Positions 31,106 to 38,736 of a stretch of 38,736 nt of DNA are shown in pieces. Numbering within the stretch: the stretch's first letter is position 1; every line of letters starts with the position of its first letter. A model generated the notes under the pieces. The model was given only the letters and a program-made list of their open reading frames with translations, searched no databases and had not been told where the DNA came from. Position numbers and translations under genes: made by a program. Source of the stretch: Myxococcales bacterium (GTDB lineage Bacteria > Myxococcota_A > Polyangia > Polyangiales > Polyangiaceae). The DNA is taken from assembly GCA_025351875.1 (NCBI GenBank), contig JANXVA010000802.1, positions 1 through 38,736 on the forward strand, in the 5' to 3' direction.

Positions 31106-32764
31106 CTACGCGCTCTCGGCCGGCTCCTTCTTGTCGGTCTTCTCGGCCTTGGCTTCCTTGGCGGCCTCGACCTTGTCGCTCGCGGGCTTCTTGTCGGGCG
31201 CGCCCGGCGCCTCGGCCCCGTCGTTCGCCTCGGCCTCGGCGTCCGCCTTCGCGTCCGCGTCCTCATCGGCGTCCTCGTCGGCGAGCTTCGCCGCGGGCGC
31301 CTTGAGGCCCTTCTTCTTGCCCTTCTTCTTCTTCGGGCGCGCCTCGGCCTCGGCGTCCGCCGCTGCCTCGTCGGCGGAGCGGTCCGCGGTCTCGCCGTCC
31401 TCGTCCTCGTCCTCGTCCTCGTCGCGACGCCGCCGCGGGCCCTCTTCCTTCGCCGGCTTGAGGTCACCGAGCGACTCGAGGCTCATCGCCGCCTTCGGAC
31501 TCTTGCGCGCGACCTCCCACGCTTGCGCGTAGAAGTACGCACACACCAGGCCGCTGAGGAGCCCGATCCACTGGCTCGTCGACGGGTGAGCCTGCGTGAC
31601 CTCGCCGAACTTCGCCGGCGCGAGCATCACGTACGCAACCACCGGCGGGACGAAGGCGAGGACGCGCGCGACCATGCGCGTGCGCAGGTTGGTGATGCCC
31701 AGCGAGATACCGAACACGAACGCGAGCGCCATGATCGTGAGCGCGCCGGGGATGAACAGGTGGAGCGGGAACGTGCCGAACTCGCCGCGCTCGGAGTCGT
31801 CGCGGAGCATCTCGATGAGGAACCGCAGGTAGCCGTAGGCGAACGCGAAGAGGAAGAAAATCTGCCCGCGGAACTTCTGGTGCTGGCGCTGCCAGAGGAG
31901 AATCACGAGGAGCGTGAGCCCGACCAGCGACTCGTAGATCTGCGTCGGATGGACCGGCCACGAGTGATTGAGCTTCATGAGCTCGCCATAGGCAGGCGTG
32001 CCGTGCTCGGCTGCAGCGAGGTGCTTCGACCACGCGGGTGCGCCGTCGCCGCCGCCGTCGAGCGTGCCGCTCGTCCAGTGCGGAAAGGTGCCGAGCTTCT
32101 GGAGCCACGCGGGCGCCGTCGGAGAGAGGCGCGTGCCGAAGTCGCAGCCGAAGAGGTAACAGCCGATGCGTGTGATGAGCAGACCCGACGCGAGGCTCGG
32201 CACCGCGACGTCCGCCCACGGCAGGAGGCGGATGTTCTGCTTCTGCAGGTACATCCAGCTGCCGATGAAGCCGCCCAGGAAGCCGCCATACGCGACGAGA
32301 CCCCCTCGCCTCAGCGCGAAGAAGCTCGCGAAGTCGATCGTGCTCGTCGCGTCGTGCTGGTTGACGCGAAACTCGTCCATGTTCGTGACGATGTAGAGAA
32401 CGCGCGCGCCGATGATCGCGGCGATCGCCGTGACGACGTAGCAGTTCGCCATCGTCTCCTTCGGCAGACCGTCGCGCTCGGCGAGCGTCAACGTGAGGTA
32501 CCAGCCGACGACGAGCGAGAGCCCGAGCATCACGCCGTACGAGTAGATCGGCAGGTTCGCCGCCTCGTACTTGGTCTCGCGGAAGACGTACCCCGCAACT
32601 CCGGCGCCGATGGCCACGACCATCGCGATCAACATCGCGCTGCGGTCGCCCTTTCGCTGACCGAGGAAGGCGTAGACGAGGGCGATCGCCGCGACGGCCG
32701 CGAGCGCCCACCACAGCTTCAAGGGCATATGCGGGAGCGGGATGCGGAAGAGAATCGGGTGCAT
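31106..32764 (-). CDS. lgt: Prolipoprotein diacylglyceryl transferase with long charged C-terminal tail
   Basis: A 552-residue inner-membrane enzyme that moves diacylglycerol from phosphatidylglycerol to the lipobox Cys of prelipoproteins. Family blocks are YSYGVMLGLSLVVGWYL, RRGGLVAYGGFLGGFIGS, RIGCYLFGCDFG, HPTQIYES and FRGQIFFLFAFAYGYLRFLIE followed by RDDSERG. About 50 residues are inserted between GCDFG and the HPTQ block. Lgt proteins are usually 260-330 residues. Here extra membrane helices are followed by a 119-residue disordered tail (434-552) of Asp/Glu, Ala and Lys runs, including RRRRDEDEDEDEDGE and KKKKGKKKG. The ATG at 32764 is the only sensible start. The tail probably faces the cytoplasm or periplasm as a flexible polyampholyte; its role is unknown. 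It matches the lipoprotein-rich content of the window. Confidence 0.93.
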   Translation of the reverse strand: MHPILFRIPLPHMPLKLWWALAAVAAIALVYAFLGQRKGDRSAMLIAMVVAIGAGVAGYVFRETKYEAANLPIYSYGVMLGLSLVVGWYLTLTLAERDGLPKETMANCYVVTAIAAIIGARVLYIVTNMDEFRVNQHDATSTIDFASFFALRRGGLVAYGGFLGGFIGSWMYLQKQNIRLLPWADVAVPSLASGLLITRIGCYLFGCDFGTRLSPTAPAWLQKLGTFPHWTSGTLDGGGDGAPAWSKHLAAAEHGTPAYGELMKLNHSWPVHPTQIYESLVGLTLLVILLWQRQHQKFRGQIFFLFAFAYGYLRFLIEMLRDDSERGEFGTFPLHLFIPGALTIMALAFVFGISLGITNLRTRMVARVLAFVPPVVAYVMLAPAKFGEVTQAHPSTSQWIGLLSGLVCAYFYAQAWEVARKSPKAAMSLESLGDLKPAKEEGPRRRRDEDEDEDEDGETADRSADEAAADAEAEARPKKKKGKKKGLKAPAAKLADEDADEDADAKADAEAEANDGAEAPGAPDKKPASDKVEAAKEAKAEKTDKKEPAESA

Positions 32765-32834
32765 GGCGACGGGGTTTTTACCAGAGCCCGCACGCGGGTC
32801 CTAAAGATCCTTGCTCTGTGGTAGAAACCGCGAC

Positions 32835-33737
32835 GTGAAGGTCTTTCACGTCGCCGTGCTGTCGGGTGCCGCGCTCGTTGCCTGTGTCCCCACCGGGAGC
32901 GCTCCCCCTTATGACGCGGGGGCTGCGCCGGCGACGGTCTCGAGCTTCAAGCCCTCCCTCAACGTGATGACGGCCGCGTTCGAAGACTCCTTCGACCGGC
33001 CGGATTCGGGGGAAAGCACGCCCTGGCCGGCCTTCGAGGCCGGCGCGCCCGAGGGCGGGGCCGCGCTCCTCGGCCTCCGCGAGGCGGGAGCGTCACCGGG
33101 TGAGGGCGGCGCCGCCGACGCGAGCATGAGCGAGGCGTCGACCGATTCGGGGGCCGCGGTCATCGCGCCCCTCGTCGACCGGAGCAACCTCGGCCCCAAC
33201 TGGGTCCAGATGAAGACCACCGCGTGGCGCGTCGAGGGCGGCAAGCTCTGCGTCCAGAACGCCCACAACCACGGGATCTGGCTGAATCGCACGCTTCCGG
33301 TGAACGCCCGCATCGAGTTCGACGCCACCGGGTACACGGATGACGGCGACCTGAAGGCCGAGGTCTGGGGCGACGGTGCCACGTATGCGACCGGCACGTC
33401 CTACACGAATGCGACGAGCTACCTCGCGATCCTCGGCGGCTGGAAGAACACCCAGCACGTCCTTGCCCGTCTCAACGAGCACGGCACCGATCGCAAGGAA
33501 ATCCACGTCGACAAGGACTCCGACGACCCGCGCCAGCGCCCGGCCCAGAAGGGGCAGACCTACCACTTCAAGATCGAGCGGACCGACGGCAAGACGGTGC
33601 GTTGGTCGGTCGACGGGATCGATTTTCTCACGTGGAACGACCCGTCCCCGCTGGCCGGCCAGGGTCACGACCACTTCGGCTTCAACGAGTGGGAAGCCAA
33701 GGTCTGCCTCGACAACGTGAAGGTCACGCCACTCTGA
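32835..33737 (+). CDS. Lipoprotein with concanavalin-like (LamG/DUF1080-type) domain
   Basis: A 300-residue predicted lipoprotein. The signal peptide (VKVFHVAVLSGAALVAC) ends in a lipobox. A low-complexity linker of Gly, Ala, Asp, Glu and Ser (about 20-115) leads to a beta-sandwich domain (about 118-300). That domain has the pattern of laminin-G/concanavalin-like and DUF1080 domains: DRSNLGPNWVQM, AWRVEGGKLCVQN, ARIEFDATGYTDDGDLKAEV, TYHFKIERTDGKTVRWSVDG and FGFNEWEAKVCLDNVKV. Such domains bind or cleave glycans; no catalytic residues are certain here. The GTG at 32835 begins the signal peptide and was chosen over the longer frame from 32811. It is divergent from lgt. Confidence 0.82.
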   Translation: MKVFHVAVLSGAALVACVPTGSAPPYDAGAAPATVSSFKPSLNVMTAAFEDSFDRPDSGESTPWPAFEAGAPEGGAALLGLREAGASPGEGGAADASMSEASTDSGAAVIAPLVDRSNLGPNWVQMKTTAWRVEGGKLCVQNAHNHGIWLNRTLPVNARIEFDATGYTDDGDLKAEVWGDGATYATGTSYTNATSYLAILGGWKNTQHVLARLNEHGTDRKEIHVDKDSDDPRQRPAQKGQTYHFKIERTDGKTVRWSVDGIDFLTWNDPSPLAGQGHDHFGFNEWEAKVCLDNVKVTPL

Positions 33738-33805
33738 GGGCCGTGAGGCTTTACTCTGCGGGCTACGTCCGAGAGACTTGGTAGAGCGCGCGGAGCCCTG
33801 TCGAC

Positions 33806-34918
33806 GTGACCCCCAAAGAGCAAGAGATCGCGATCGGGGAGCTCGAGGAGCGGGTCGACCGCCTGCGCAACCTCTACGAGCAGTACTTTCTCGGCTTCGA
33901 GAAGCTCGAGCCCTCGGTCTCGCGCAAGGACGTCGACCGGCGCTTCATGCTTCTCCGCAAGGAGCAGATCCGCAACACGGCGATGCGCTTCCGCTTCAAC
34001 GTGGTGACGCAGAAGTTCAACACGTACGCGATGCACTGGGTGCGGATCTGCCGGCAGATCGAGGAAGGCACGTACAAGCGCCACATCCGCAAGGCGAAGG
34101 CACGCTTCGGCGAGGGAGGAGGCGCGGCCGCCGAGCGCGACGTCTCCTTCGACATCGAAGTCGACATGGATGACTTCGAGACCGACGACGTCGACGCGCT
34201 GCTCGCCGAGGCGAACGCGAGCGTCGCGGCGCACCAGAGCTCGGCCTCGGACACCGTCCCGCCCGCGCCGATGGCGGCGCCGCCGATGGGCGCGGGCCAC
34301 GGGGAGCGCCACCAGCGCGGCGCGGCCTTGCCGCCGGGCGCGAAGGCGCGCGTCATGCTCCGCCGTCGCGATGAGCCCGAAGCACCGCCGCCGGCGGCTC
34401 CGCTGCCCCCACCGTCCGCGCGGTCGATGCCGATCGCGCCGATCGTCGCCTCGGCTCCCCCGCCCCTGGCGTCCAGCCAGCGGATGGCCGCGGCGCGCCC
34501 GGCGCTCGACATCCCCGGAGGTCGCCCGTCCGGACCTCGCATCGTGCGTTCGCCCGCTGCGCCGGAGAGCAGCGGCGGCGTCCCGGCGGCGGCCAGCGGC
34601 GGTCGGATCCCCGTGGCCGCCCCCGGCGCCCCCAGCGCTGGACGAATGCCGGCCGCGTCGCCCTCGGGCCCTCGGCTCCCGCTCCCGGCGCCGCTGCCGC
34701 CGCCGTCCGCGGGTCGCTTGCCCGTGCCCGCTCCGCCTCATGGGCGACCCGGGATGCCGATCCCGCCGATCTCGTCGCCGCGGATGCCGATCGCGGCGCC
34801 TGCCCGACCGGCCGCATCCGAGCAAGGCGGGCCACCCTCCGGCGACTCACGCCCGAGCACCCGTCCACGCGCGCCGCTTCCGCTTCCGAGTCAGGCTGGG
34901 CCGACGAAGAAGGAATAG
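33806..34918 (+). CDS. MXAN_5187-like protein with Pro/Ala-rich disordered tail
   Basis: A 370-residue cytoplasmic protein. The first 100 residues are helical and charged (ELEERVDRLRNLYEQYFLGF, RKEQIRNTAMRFRFNVVTQK, WVRICRQIEEGTYKRHIRKA) and match the C-terminal domain family named after Myxococcus MXAN_5187, as I recall it. The acidic stretch DIEVDMDDFETDDVDALL follows. The remaining 215 residues are low-complexity Pro, Ala, Ser, Gly and Arg with repeated short units (GRIPVAAPG, GRMPAASPSG, GRLPVPAPP, PRMPIAAP). The start is GTG with GGAG eleven bases upstream. The family is of unknown function; the tail suggests a flexible scaffold or binding partner. Confidence 0.75.
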   Translation: MTPKEQEIAIGELEERVDRLRNLYEQYFLGFEKLEPSVSRKDVDRRFMLLRKEQIRNTAMRFRFNVVTQKFNTYAMHWVRICRQIEEGTYKRHIRKAKARFGEGGGAAAERDVSFDIEVDMDDFETDDVDALLAEANASVAAHQSSASDTVPPAPMAAPPMGAGHGERHQRGAALPPGAKARVMLRRRDEPEAPPPAAPLPPPSARSMPIAPIVASAPPPLASSQRMAAARPALDIPGGRPSGPRIVRSPAAPESSGGVPAAASGGRIPVAAPGAPSAGRMPAASPSGPRLPLPAPLPPPSAGRLPVPAPPHGRPGMPIPPISSPRMPIAAPARPAASEQGGPPSGDSRPSTRPRAPLPLPSQAGPTKKE

Positions 34919-34942
34919 CGGCCTCGGGCGCGCTCAGTCACG

Positions 34943-34983
34943 CCCGCTCGGTCGCTGCGCTCCCTCGCTCAGTGCTGAGCGGG
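34943..34983. terminator. Bidirectional hairpin between convergent genes
   Basis: CCCGCTC (34943-34949) pairs with GAGCGGG (34977-34983), and inside that CGCTCAG-TG-CTGAGCG (34966-34981) forms an alternative 7-base-pair hairpin. They lie just after the MXAN_5187-like stop and overlap the stop of the convergent DUF5678-like gene. No T run is present. Confidence 0.45.
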
Positions 34984-35262
34984 CGGGTACGTAGGCCGAC
35001 GAACGGAGCTGGGCACCGGTGACTCTTCAGGCGACTCGTCGCAGAAGAGGATCGCGCAGTGCTTGTTCTCGCTGTGGCGGATGCGGGTGCAGAGCTCGAC
35101 GAGGTCCTCGTCGGCGTCGATGATCGTCCCTTCGACGGGCTGGGCCGTCTTTCCGTCATACCGGCAGTTGTCCAGCGCGACCCAGCGCCCTCGGTACTCG
35201 TCGCTCTGCCGAATTTGCGGCCAACTCATGCGACTGCCCATGCGTGTCTCGAACCTCATCAT
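34969..35262 (-). CDS. DUF5678-like small protein
   Basis: A 97-residue soluble protein. The core reads YRGRWVALDNCRYDGKTAQP, VEGTIIDADEDLVELCTRIR and HCAILFCDE. The opening YRGRWVAL and the DEDLVELC helix resemble DUF5678 proteins, which are short and often sit next to toxin-antitoxin or protease genes; no such partner is visible here. It has three cysteines and no signal peptide. The ATG at 35262 is followed directly by another ATG, and the upstream GAGAAG is a weak ribosome-binding site. A later ATG (MGSRMSW) is also possible. Family assignment is tentative. Confidence 0.6.
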   Translation of the reverse strand: MMRFETRMGSRMSWPQIRQSDEYRGRWVALDNCRYDGKTAQPVEGTIIDADEDLVELCTRIRHSENKHCAILFCDESPEESPVPSSVRRPTYPPAQH

Positions 35263-35306
35263 TTGCTTACTTCTCGAAACGCGGGTCTGAGACCGGGAGC
35301 GCGCTT

Positions 35307-35326
35307 CGGTGGAGAACCCTCCACCG
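35307..35326. promoter_or_regulatory. Eight-base-pair hairpin in the DUF5678-like gene leader
   Basis: CGGTGGAG-AACC-CTCCACCG is a perfect 8-base-pair stem with a 4-base loop, 45 bases upstream of the minus-strand start at 35262. It could be a leader RNA structure or an operator. On the minus strand the loop reads GGTT. No T tract follows, so termination is less likely. Confidence 0.4.
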
Positions 35327-35540
35327 CCGTGGCCCTGTCGCGTTGTCCTACATCGCTACAACGGCCCCCTCGGCTCGGTCAAGGCGCCGGGTGTCGTTTC
35401 CTCGCTACAGCTGAACATTTGATGAGCTTATTTCACGGTAAGTACGCGGACTGTGTGCGTGGCACGTTTGCGCTCGAAGCACCCAAGATGACTGGGGAAA
35501 GCGCATCCAAGCCGACCCACCCCGCAGCGAGCGCTCCCAC

Positions 35541-35576
35541 GCCGGCATCGATTCTCGGCGACGGATCGATGCCGGC
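35541..35576 (-). terminator. Twelve-base-pair hairpin after the DAHP synthase gene
   Basis: GCCGGCATCGAT (35541-35552) and ATCGATGCCGGC (35565-35576) form a perfect 12-base-pair stem with a 12-base loop, starting 10 bases after the DAHP synthase stop on the minus strand. This is the longest perfect stem noticed in the window. No T run follows, so it would act as a GC-rich terminator or as a 3'-end stabiliser of the message. Confidence 0.6.
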
Positions 35577-35586
35577 AGGCATCAGC

Positions 35587-36930
35587 CTACCGCGGCTTTC
35601 CCATCCAGCTGCCGATCCGGAACGCCATCTCGAGCGCCTGACGGTAGTTGAGGCGCGGATCGCACACGCTCGCGTAGTTCTTGTCGAGGTCGGCCTCGCT
35701 GATGCCACCGCCGACGCACTCGGTGACGTCCTCGCCCGTCAGCTCGAAGTGGATGCCGCCGAGCTCGGTGCCGACCTCCCGGTGAATCGCGAACGAGCGC
35801 TCGATCTCGCGGAGGATGTCGTCGAAATTGCGCGTCTTGATGCCCATGGACGTCGCCTGGGTGTTCCCGTGCATCGGATCGCACATCCAGAGGACGCGGC
35901 GTCCGGCACGGGTCACGGCTTCGACGAGTGGTGCGAGCGAGCGCTCCACGCCGGCCGCGCCCATGCGGGTGATCGCGACCAGCTTGCCCGGCTCATTCGT
36001 CGGGCTGAGGCGGGTGAGGAGCCTCACCGCATCCTGCGGGTCGACCTTGGGCCCGAGCTTCACTCCGACGACGTTCTGGATGCCGCGGAAGAATTCGACG
36101 TGCGCGCCGTCGAGCGCGCGGGTCCGCTCCCCGATCCAGGGCATGTGGGTGGTGAGGAGGTAGTGCCCCTCGCGACGCGGGACCTTGCGGGTCTGCGCGG
36201 CCTCGTAGTTGAGGTTGAGCCCCTCGTGGCTCGTGTAGAAGTCGACGCGAGAGAGCTCGTCGACCGTCATCTCCCCGAGCGCCTCCATGAAGCGGAGCGC
36301 CTCGGAGAGCCTCGCGGTCGTCTGCATGTACTCCTCGCGCAGCTCCGGAGGCAGGCCGGAGCGCGTGAAGAACCCGAGGTCCCAGTACTCGGGATGGTGG
36401 AGATCAGCGAAGCCGGCGGCGGTCAGCGAACGCACGAAGTTGAGCGTCAGCGCCGCGTGCGAATAGGCGTCGAGCAGCGCGCGCGGGTCCGTCCGGCGTG
36501 CGTCGGGGGTGAAGTCCGGCCGGTTGACGAGATCGCCGAAATAGCTCGGCAGCACGACGCCTCCTCGCTCCTCGGTCGGGTTCGACCGCGGCTTGGCGTA
36601 CTGGCCGGCGAGGCGCCCGACGCGCACCACTGGCTTCTTGCCGGCATGGACCAGCACCATCGACATCTGAAGGAGGATCTTCAGCTTGTTCGCGATGATG
36701 GTCGGCTTGCAGTCGAGGAGCGTCTCGGCGCAGTCGCCTCCCTGGAGAACGAAGCGCTTGCCGAGCTGGGCCTCGGCGATCGACGTCTTCAGGCGCTCGA
36801 CCTCCCACGACGTGACGAGCGGGGGGAGCTCGGAGAGCTTCGCCACCGCGCTCGCGAGCGCGTCAGGGTCGTCGTAGGCGACCTCTTGGGCGAGAGGCTT
36901 GTCCTTCCAGGAATCGATCGTCCAAGACAT
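35587..36930 (-). CDS. Class II 3-deoxy-D-arabino-heptulosonate 7-phosphate synthase
   Basis: A 447-residue type II (plant/Mycobacterium-like) DAHP synthase. It joins phosphoenolpyruvate and erythrose 4-phosphate, the first step of the shikimate pathway to aromatic amino acids. Metal ligands are visible in order: Cys in QGGDCAETL, His in CDPMHGNT, Glu in HFELTGEDVTEC and Asp in SVCDPRLNYRQALEMAF. PEP-binding basic motifs include GRLAGQYAKPRS, KLGPKVDP and ITRMGAAG. The length matches the family. The start is ATG, without a strong ribosome-binding site. A perfect 12-base-pair hairpin follows the stop. It stands alone, with no other shikimate genes nearby, though an aromatic-type aminotransferase lies at 5077. 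Confidence 0.95.
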   Translation of the reverse strand: MSWTIDSWKDKPLAQEVAYDDPDALASAVAKLSELPPLVTSWEVERLKTSIAEAQLGKRFVLQGGDCAETLLDCKPTIIANKLKILLQMSMVLVHAGKKPVVRVGRLAGQYAKPRSNPTEERGGVVLPSYFGDLVNRPDFTPDARRTDPRALLDAYSHAALTLNFVRSLTAAGFADLHHPEYWDLGFFTRSGLPPELREEYMQTTARLSEALRFMEALGEMTVDELSRVDFYTSHEGLNLNYEAAQTRKVPRREGHYLLTTHMPWIGERTRALDGAHVEFFRGIQNVVGVKLGPKVDPQDAVRLLTRLSPTNEPGKLVAITRMGAAGVERSLAPLVEAVTRAGRRVLWMCDPMHGNTQATSMGIKTRNFDDILREIERSFAIHREVGTELGGIHFELTGEDVTECVGGGISEADLDKNYASVCDPRLNYRQALEMAFRIGSWMGKPR

Positions 36931-36974
36931 CGGGTCGCGTCAGCGTAGCAAAGCGCGCCCGGGGGCCTGGGTGC

Positions 36975-38075
36975 TCACTTCTTGAGGCGAAGCACGGCCG
37001 ACTGCGTCAGCCAGTAGACGTGCGTGGCATCGACCGCGACCGCACCGGGCTGCGCCAGGGCGCGCGCGGCCTCGGCGATCGCGACCGGCTGACCGCCGGC
37101 GATGGGTGCGCGCATGAGCCCGAGCCCGCTGGTCGGCGCGCCGGTCGCATCGCCCGACTTCACGGGGAGCGCGTTCGGGACGGTCGTCGCGAAGTAGAGG
37201 CTGTCGTGGTCGGCCGCGATCGCACACGCCGAGAACGCTCCCGAGGCGACGGTAGCGACCTGGCCGCCGTCGAGCGAGAGCCGGAGGACCTCGCCCCTGC
37301 CGAGCTTGGTCACGTCGGTTGCCGAGGCGGTGAGGCTCGTCCAGAAGAGGCGGCGGCCGTCACGGATCATCGCGCAGGGCTCGCCGCCGGCGGTCAGCAC
37401 CTTCACGGCGGCCCCGTCGAGCGGCACGCGGACGATGCCCGCAGGGGTCTCCTCCGCAGCGCCGGTCGCGACGTAGACCGCCACGTCATCGGCCTGGAGC
37501 CCGCGGATCGCGCCCGTGATGGTGGCGAGCGGCTCGACGCTGCCGCCCGCCTTGGCGACGCGCGCGACCGCGCCCGCACTCGTTGCAAAATACACGTAAT
37601 TACCGGTCGTCGTCAGCGCAATGGCGGGTGCCTGGAGGGTCCCCAGCGTCGTCGTCGCCCCGCCTGACACCGGCGTGCCAAGCACGCGTCCGTCGCTCGT
37701 CGCGACGAACGCCGTCGTGCCGTCGGTCGCGAGCGCGTCGAACGACGCGCCCTGGCGATCCGCGGAGATCATGAGCGCGGGGCCGTCGCGCTTGTCGACG
37801 ACGAAGAGTCCGCCCGCGGCGACCAGCTCGCCGCCGATCTTGGTGCTGTGGGTGGTGAACACGACGCGATCGTCGGTCATCGCGATGGCGCTGGGCGCGC
37901 CGACGCCATCCGCGACATGGTCGGGAGCCGTGCTCGTGGGCTGGTAGAGCCCCTGATCCCCCTCGCGCGGCGGCGCCTGGAGCGCGCCGTCGGACGCGAC
38001 CGGATCCGTGCCGACCTGTCCGCCGCATGCGGCGATGACGATGAGAAGGCCCCCGAAGCAAACGCGCTTGCCCAT
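36975..38075 (-). CDS. Lipoprotein with beta-propeller-like repeats
   Basis: A 366-residue predicted lipoprotein. The signal peptide (MGKRVCFGGLLIVIAAC) ends in a lipobox followed by Gly. The rest is a series of repeats of about 40-50 residues of the form hydrophobic-strand, VYxAT/VYWLT, G.V.R....GG: examples are TAFVATSDGRVLGTPVSGG, YVYFATSAGAVARVAKAGG, LYFATTVPN and HVYWLTQSAVLRLKK. This is the pattern of beta-propeller proteins common in Polyangia, possibly used to bind partners on the cell surface. The frame opens at 38312, but the signal peptide starts at 38075. It is divergent from the MFS gene over 96 bases. No enzymatic motif is seen. Confidence 0.82.
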   Translation of the reverse strand: MGKRVCFGGLLIVIAACGGQVGTDPVASDGALQAPPREGDQGLYQPTSTAPDHVADGVGAPSAIAMTDDRVVFTTHSTKIGGELVAAGGLFVVDKRDGPALMISADRQGASFDALATDGTTAFVATSDGRVLGTPVSGGATTTLGTLQAPAIALTTTGNYVYFATSAGAVARVAKAGGSVEPLATITGAIRGLQADDVAVYVATGAAEETPAGIVRVPLDGAAVKVLTAGGEPCAMIRDGRRLFWTSLTASATDVTKLGRGEVLRLSLDGGQVATVASGAFSACAIAADHDSLYFATTVPNALPVKSGDATGAPTSGLGLMRAPIAGGQPVAIAEAARALAQPGAVAVDATHVYWLTQSAVLRLKK

Positions 38076-38171
38076 GTCGACCCGGTATCGGACCCGCGTG
38101 CGAGAGGCCAAGTTTTCGGCCCGCCGCACGTCGCATGATCGAGCCACCGGCGCCCGTATATGCTGGCGGCG

Positions 38172-38736
38172 ATGTCCTCCCGCGGCGCGCCCTCCGAGCG
38201 TGCGATCGTGTTCTGCGTCGGCGCTGTTCAGTTCGTGAACATCCTCGACTTCATGATCGTGATGCCGCTCGGGCCGGACTTCGCGACGGCGCTCGACATC
38301 CCGGTCTCGCACATCGGCTACGTCGGCGGGAGCTACACGGCGGCGGCGAGCATCTCCGGGCTCGCCGGTGCGTTCTTCCTCGACCGCTACGATCGCAAGA
38401 AGGCGCTGCTCGTCGCGATGGTCGGGCTGGTGCTCGGCACGCTCGCCGGCGCATTCGCGCGCGGCCTCGGCACGCTGATGCTGGCGCGCGTGATCGCGGG
38501 CGCGTTCGGCGGTCCTGCGACGTCGCTCTCGTACTCCATCATCGCCGACGTCATTCCGGCCGACCGCCGTGGTCGGGCGATGGGCGCCGTCATGGGCGCG
38601 TTCTCGATCGCGTCGATCCTCGGCGTCCCCGCCGGGCTCGAGCTCGCGCGTCAGGGTGGCTGGAAGCTCCCGTTCATCGCGGTCGCCGTGCTCGGGGCGA
38701 TCATCACGGCGTACACGAGCGCGGCGCTTCCCTCGA
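38172..38736 (+). CDS. MFS (DHA1-type) transporter, C-terminus beyond window edge
   Basis: The first 188 residues of a major facilitator superfamily drug/proton antiporter-like protein. About five to six helices are visible (FCVGAVQFVNILDFMIVMPL, YVGGSYTAAASISGLAGAFF, ALLVAMVGLVLGTLAGAFA, TLMLARVIAGAFGGPATSLS, AMGAVMGAFSIASILGVPAG, LPFIAVAVLGAIITAYTSA). The loop motif DRYDRKKAL after helix 2 is the MFS motif A, and ILDFMIVMPL in helix 1 is typical of the DHA1 branch. The substrate cannot be read. ATG 38172 is used; an in-frame ATG at 38160 would add four residues, and neither has a strong ribosome-binding site. Confidence 0.9.
   Translation, partial: MSSRGAPSERAIVFCVGAVQFVNILDFMIVMPLGPDFATALDIPVSHIGYVGGSYTAAASISGLAGAFFLDRYDRKKALLVAMVGLVLGTLAGAFARGLGTLMLARVIAGAFGGPATSLSYSIIADVIPADRRGRAMGAVMGAFSIASILGVPAGLELARQGGWKLPFIAVAVLGAIITAYTSAALPS

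Larger units (their letters stand above)
35263..35586. other. 324-base gene-free stretch between aroF-type and DUF5678-like genes
   Basis: I see no gene here. It contains two strong hairpins listed separately (35307-35326 and 35541-35576). An AT-richer patch (about 35405-35450, around AACATTTGATGAGCTTATTT) is the best candidate for the promoter of the downstream minus-strand gene. The plus-strand open frame that crosses it belongs to the shadow of the DAHP synthase gene. Confidence 0.5.

Noticed and set aside
5077-36930. Aromatic aminotransferase and DAHP synthase as parts of a biosynthetic cluster
   Set aside because: They are about 30 kb apart with unrelated genes between them and no other pathway or assembly-line genes.
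1-38736. tRNA or rRNA genes, insertion sequences, phage genes
   Set aside because: No tRNA-like T-loop sequence, transposase motif, terminal inverted repeats or phage structural genes were seen on reading both strands. Short RNA genes cannot be excluded by eye.

Overview
This is a high-GC window from what is most likely a myxobacterium (phylum Myxococcota, probably Polyangia). That placement is inference. It rests on the very high GC content, the dense set of Asp/Gly/Ser-rich and Cys-rich lipoproteins, two eukaryote-like Ser/Thr kinases (one in the kinase-cyclase-like-ATPase-TPR arrangement with the catalytic-loop wording DVSPQN), a gliding/twitching PilT-type ATPase and a protein resembling the MXAN_5187 C-terminal family. 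About 31 apparently intact genes (two cut by the window edges) and three decayed genes are visible. No tRNA, rRNA, insertion sequence, prophage or CRISPR array was seen.

Layout. 1-3151 (-): N-terminal two thirds or so of a TamB/AsmA-like envelope protein, divergent from trmH (3288). 4027-6282 (+): a lipoprotein and a class I aminotransferase. 6303-6914 (-): a small membrane protein and a glutaredoxin, divergent from a large ClpB-type chaperone (7004-9613) whose first ATPase ring has lost its Walker B acidic residues. 9723-13559 (+): a lipoprotein, a broken Uma2 nuclease gene, mpl (murein peptide recycling ligase), a broken inositol-monophosphatase-like gene overlapping the mpl stop, and a calcineurin-like phosphoesterase. 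13631-15459: two convergent lipoproteins, one with a degenerate von Willebrand A fold. 15517-20075 (-): a 1335-residue kinase/cyclase-like/ATPase/TPR protein followed, with a 4-base overlap, by a DUF1643 protein.

20191-22341: a c-type cytochrome lipoprotein, an AT-richer regulatory gap with inverted repeats, and two convergent lipoproteins. One of these ends in an eight-cysteine hydrophobic domain reminiscent of halocin C8. 22542-26644 (-): an operon-like run of an outer-membrane-like protein, tsaE and a PHP-fold (CehA/McbA-like) metallohydrolase. 27004-30746 (+): a PilT-type ATPase with a duplicated N-domain, a soluble kinase, a Cys-rich lipoprotein and a tiny protein made of two repeats. 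30765-32764 (-): a decayed C-terminal domain gene and lgt, which carries a 119-residue charged tail. 32835-34918 (+): a lectin-fold lipoprotein and an MXAN_5187-like protein. 34969-38075 (-): a DUF5678-like protein, class II DAHP synthase and a propeller-like lipoprotein, divergent from an MFS transporter cut by the window end.

Themes. Ten of about 31 intact genes encode predicted lipoproteins, and the window also carries lgt, the enzyme that lipidates them. Several large proteins keep the fold of an ATPase, kinase, cyclase or MIDAS domain while losing key residues. Three genes are reduced to their two ends or to a C-terminal fragment, with the catalytic core missing in two of them. I see no single convincing new multi-gene system. 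The strongest leads are the ClpB-like protein with a dead first ring, the kinase with several altered modules, and the halocin-C8-like lipoprotein.
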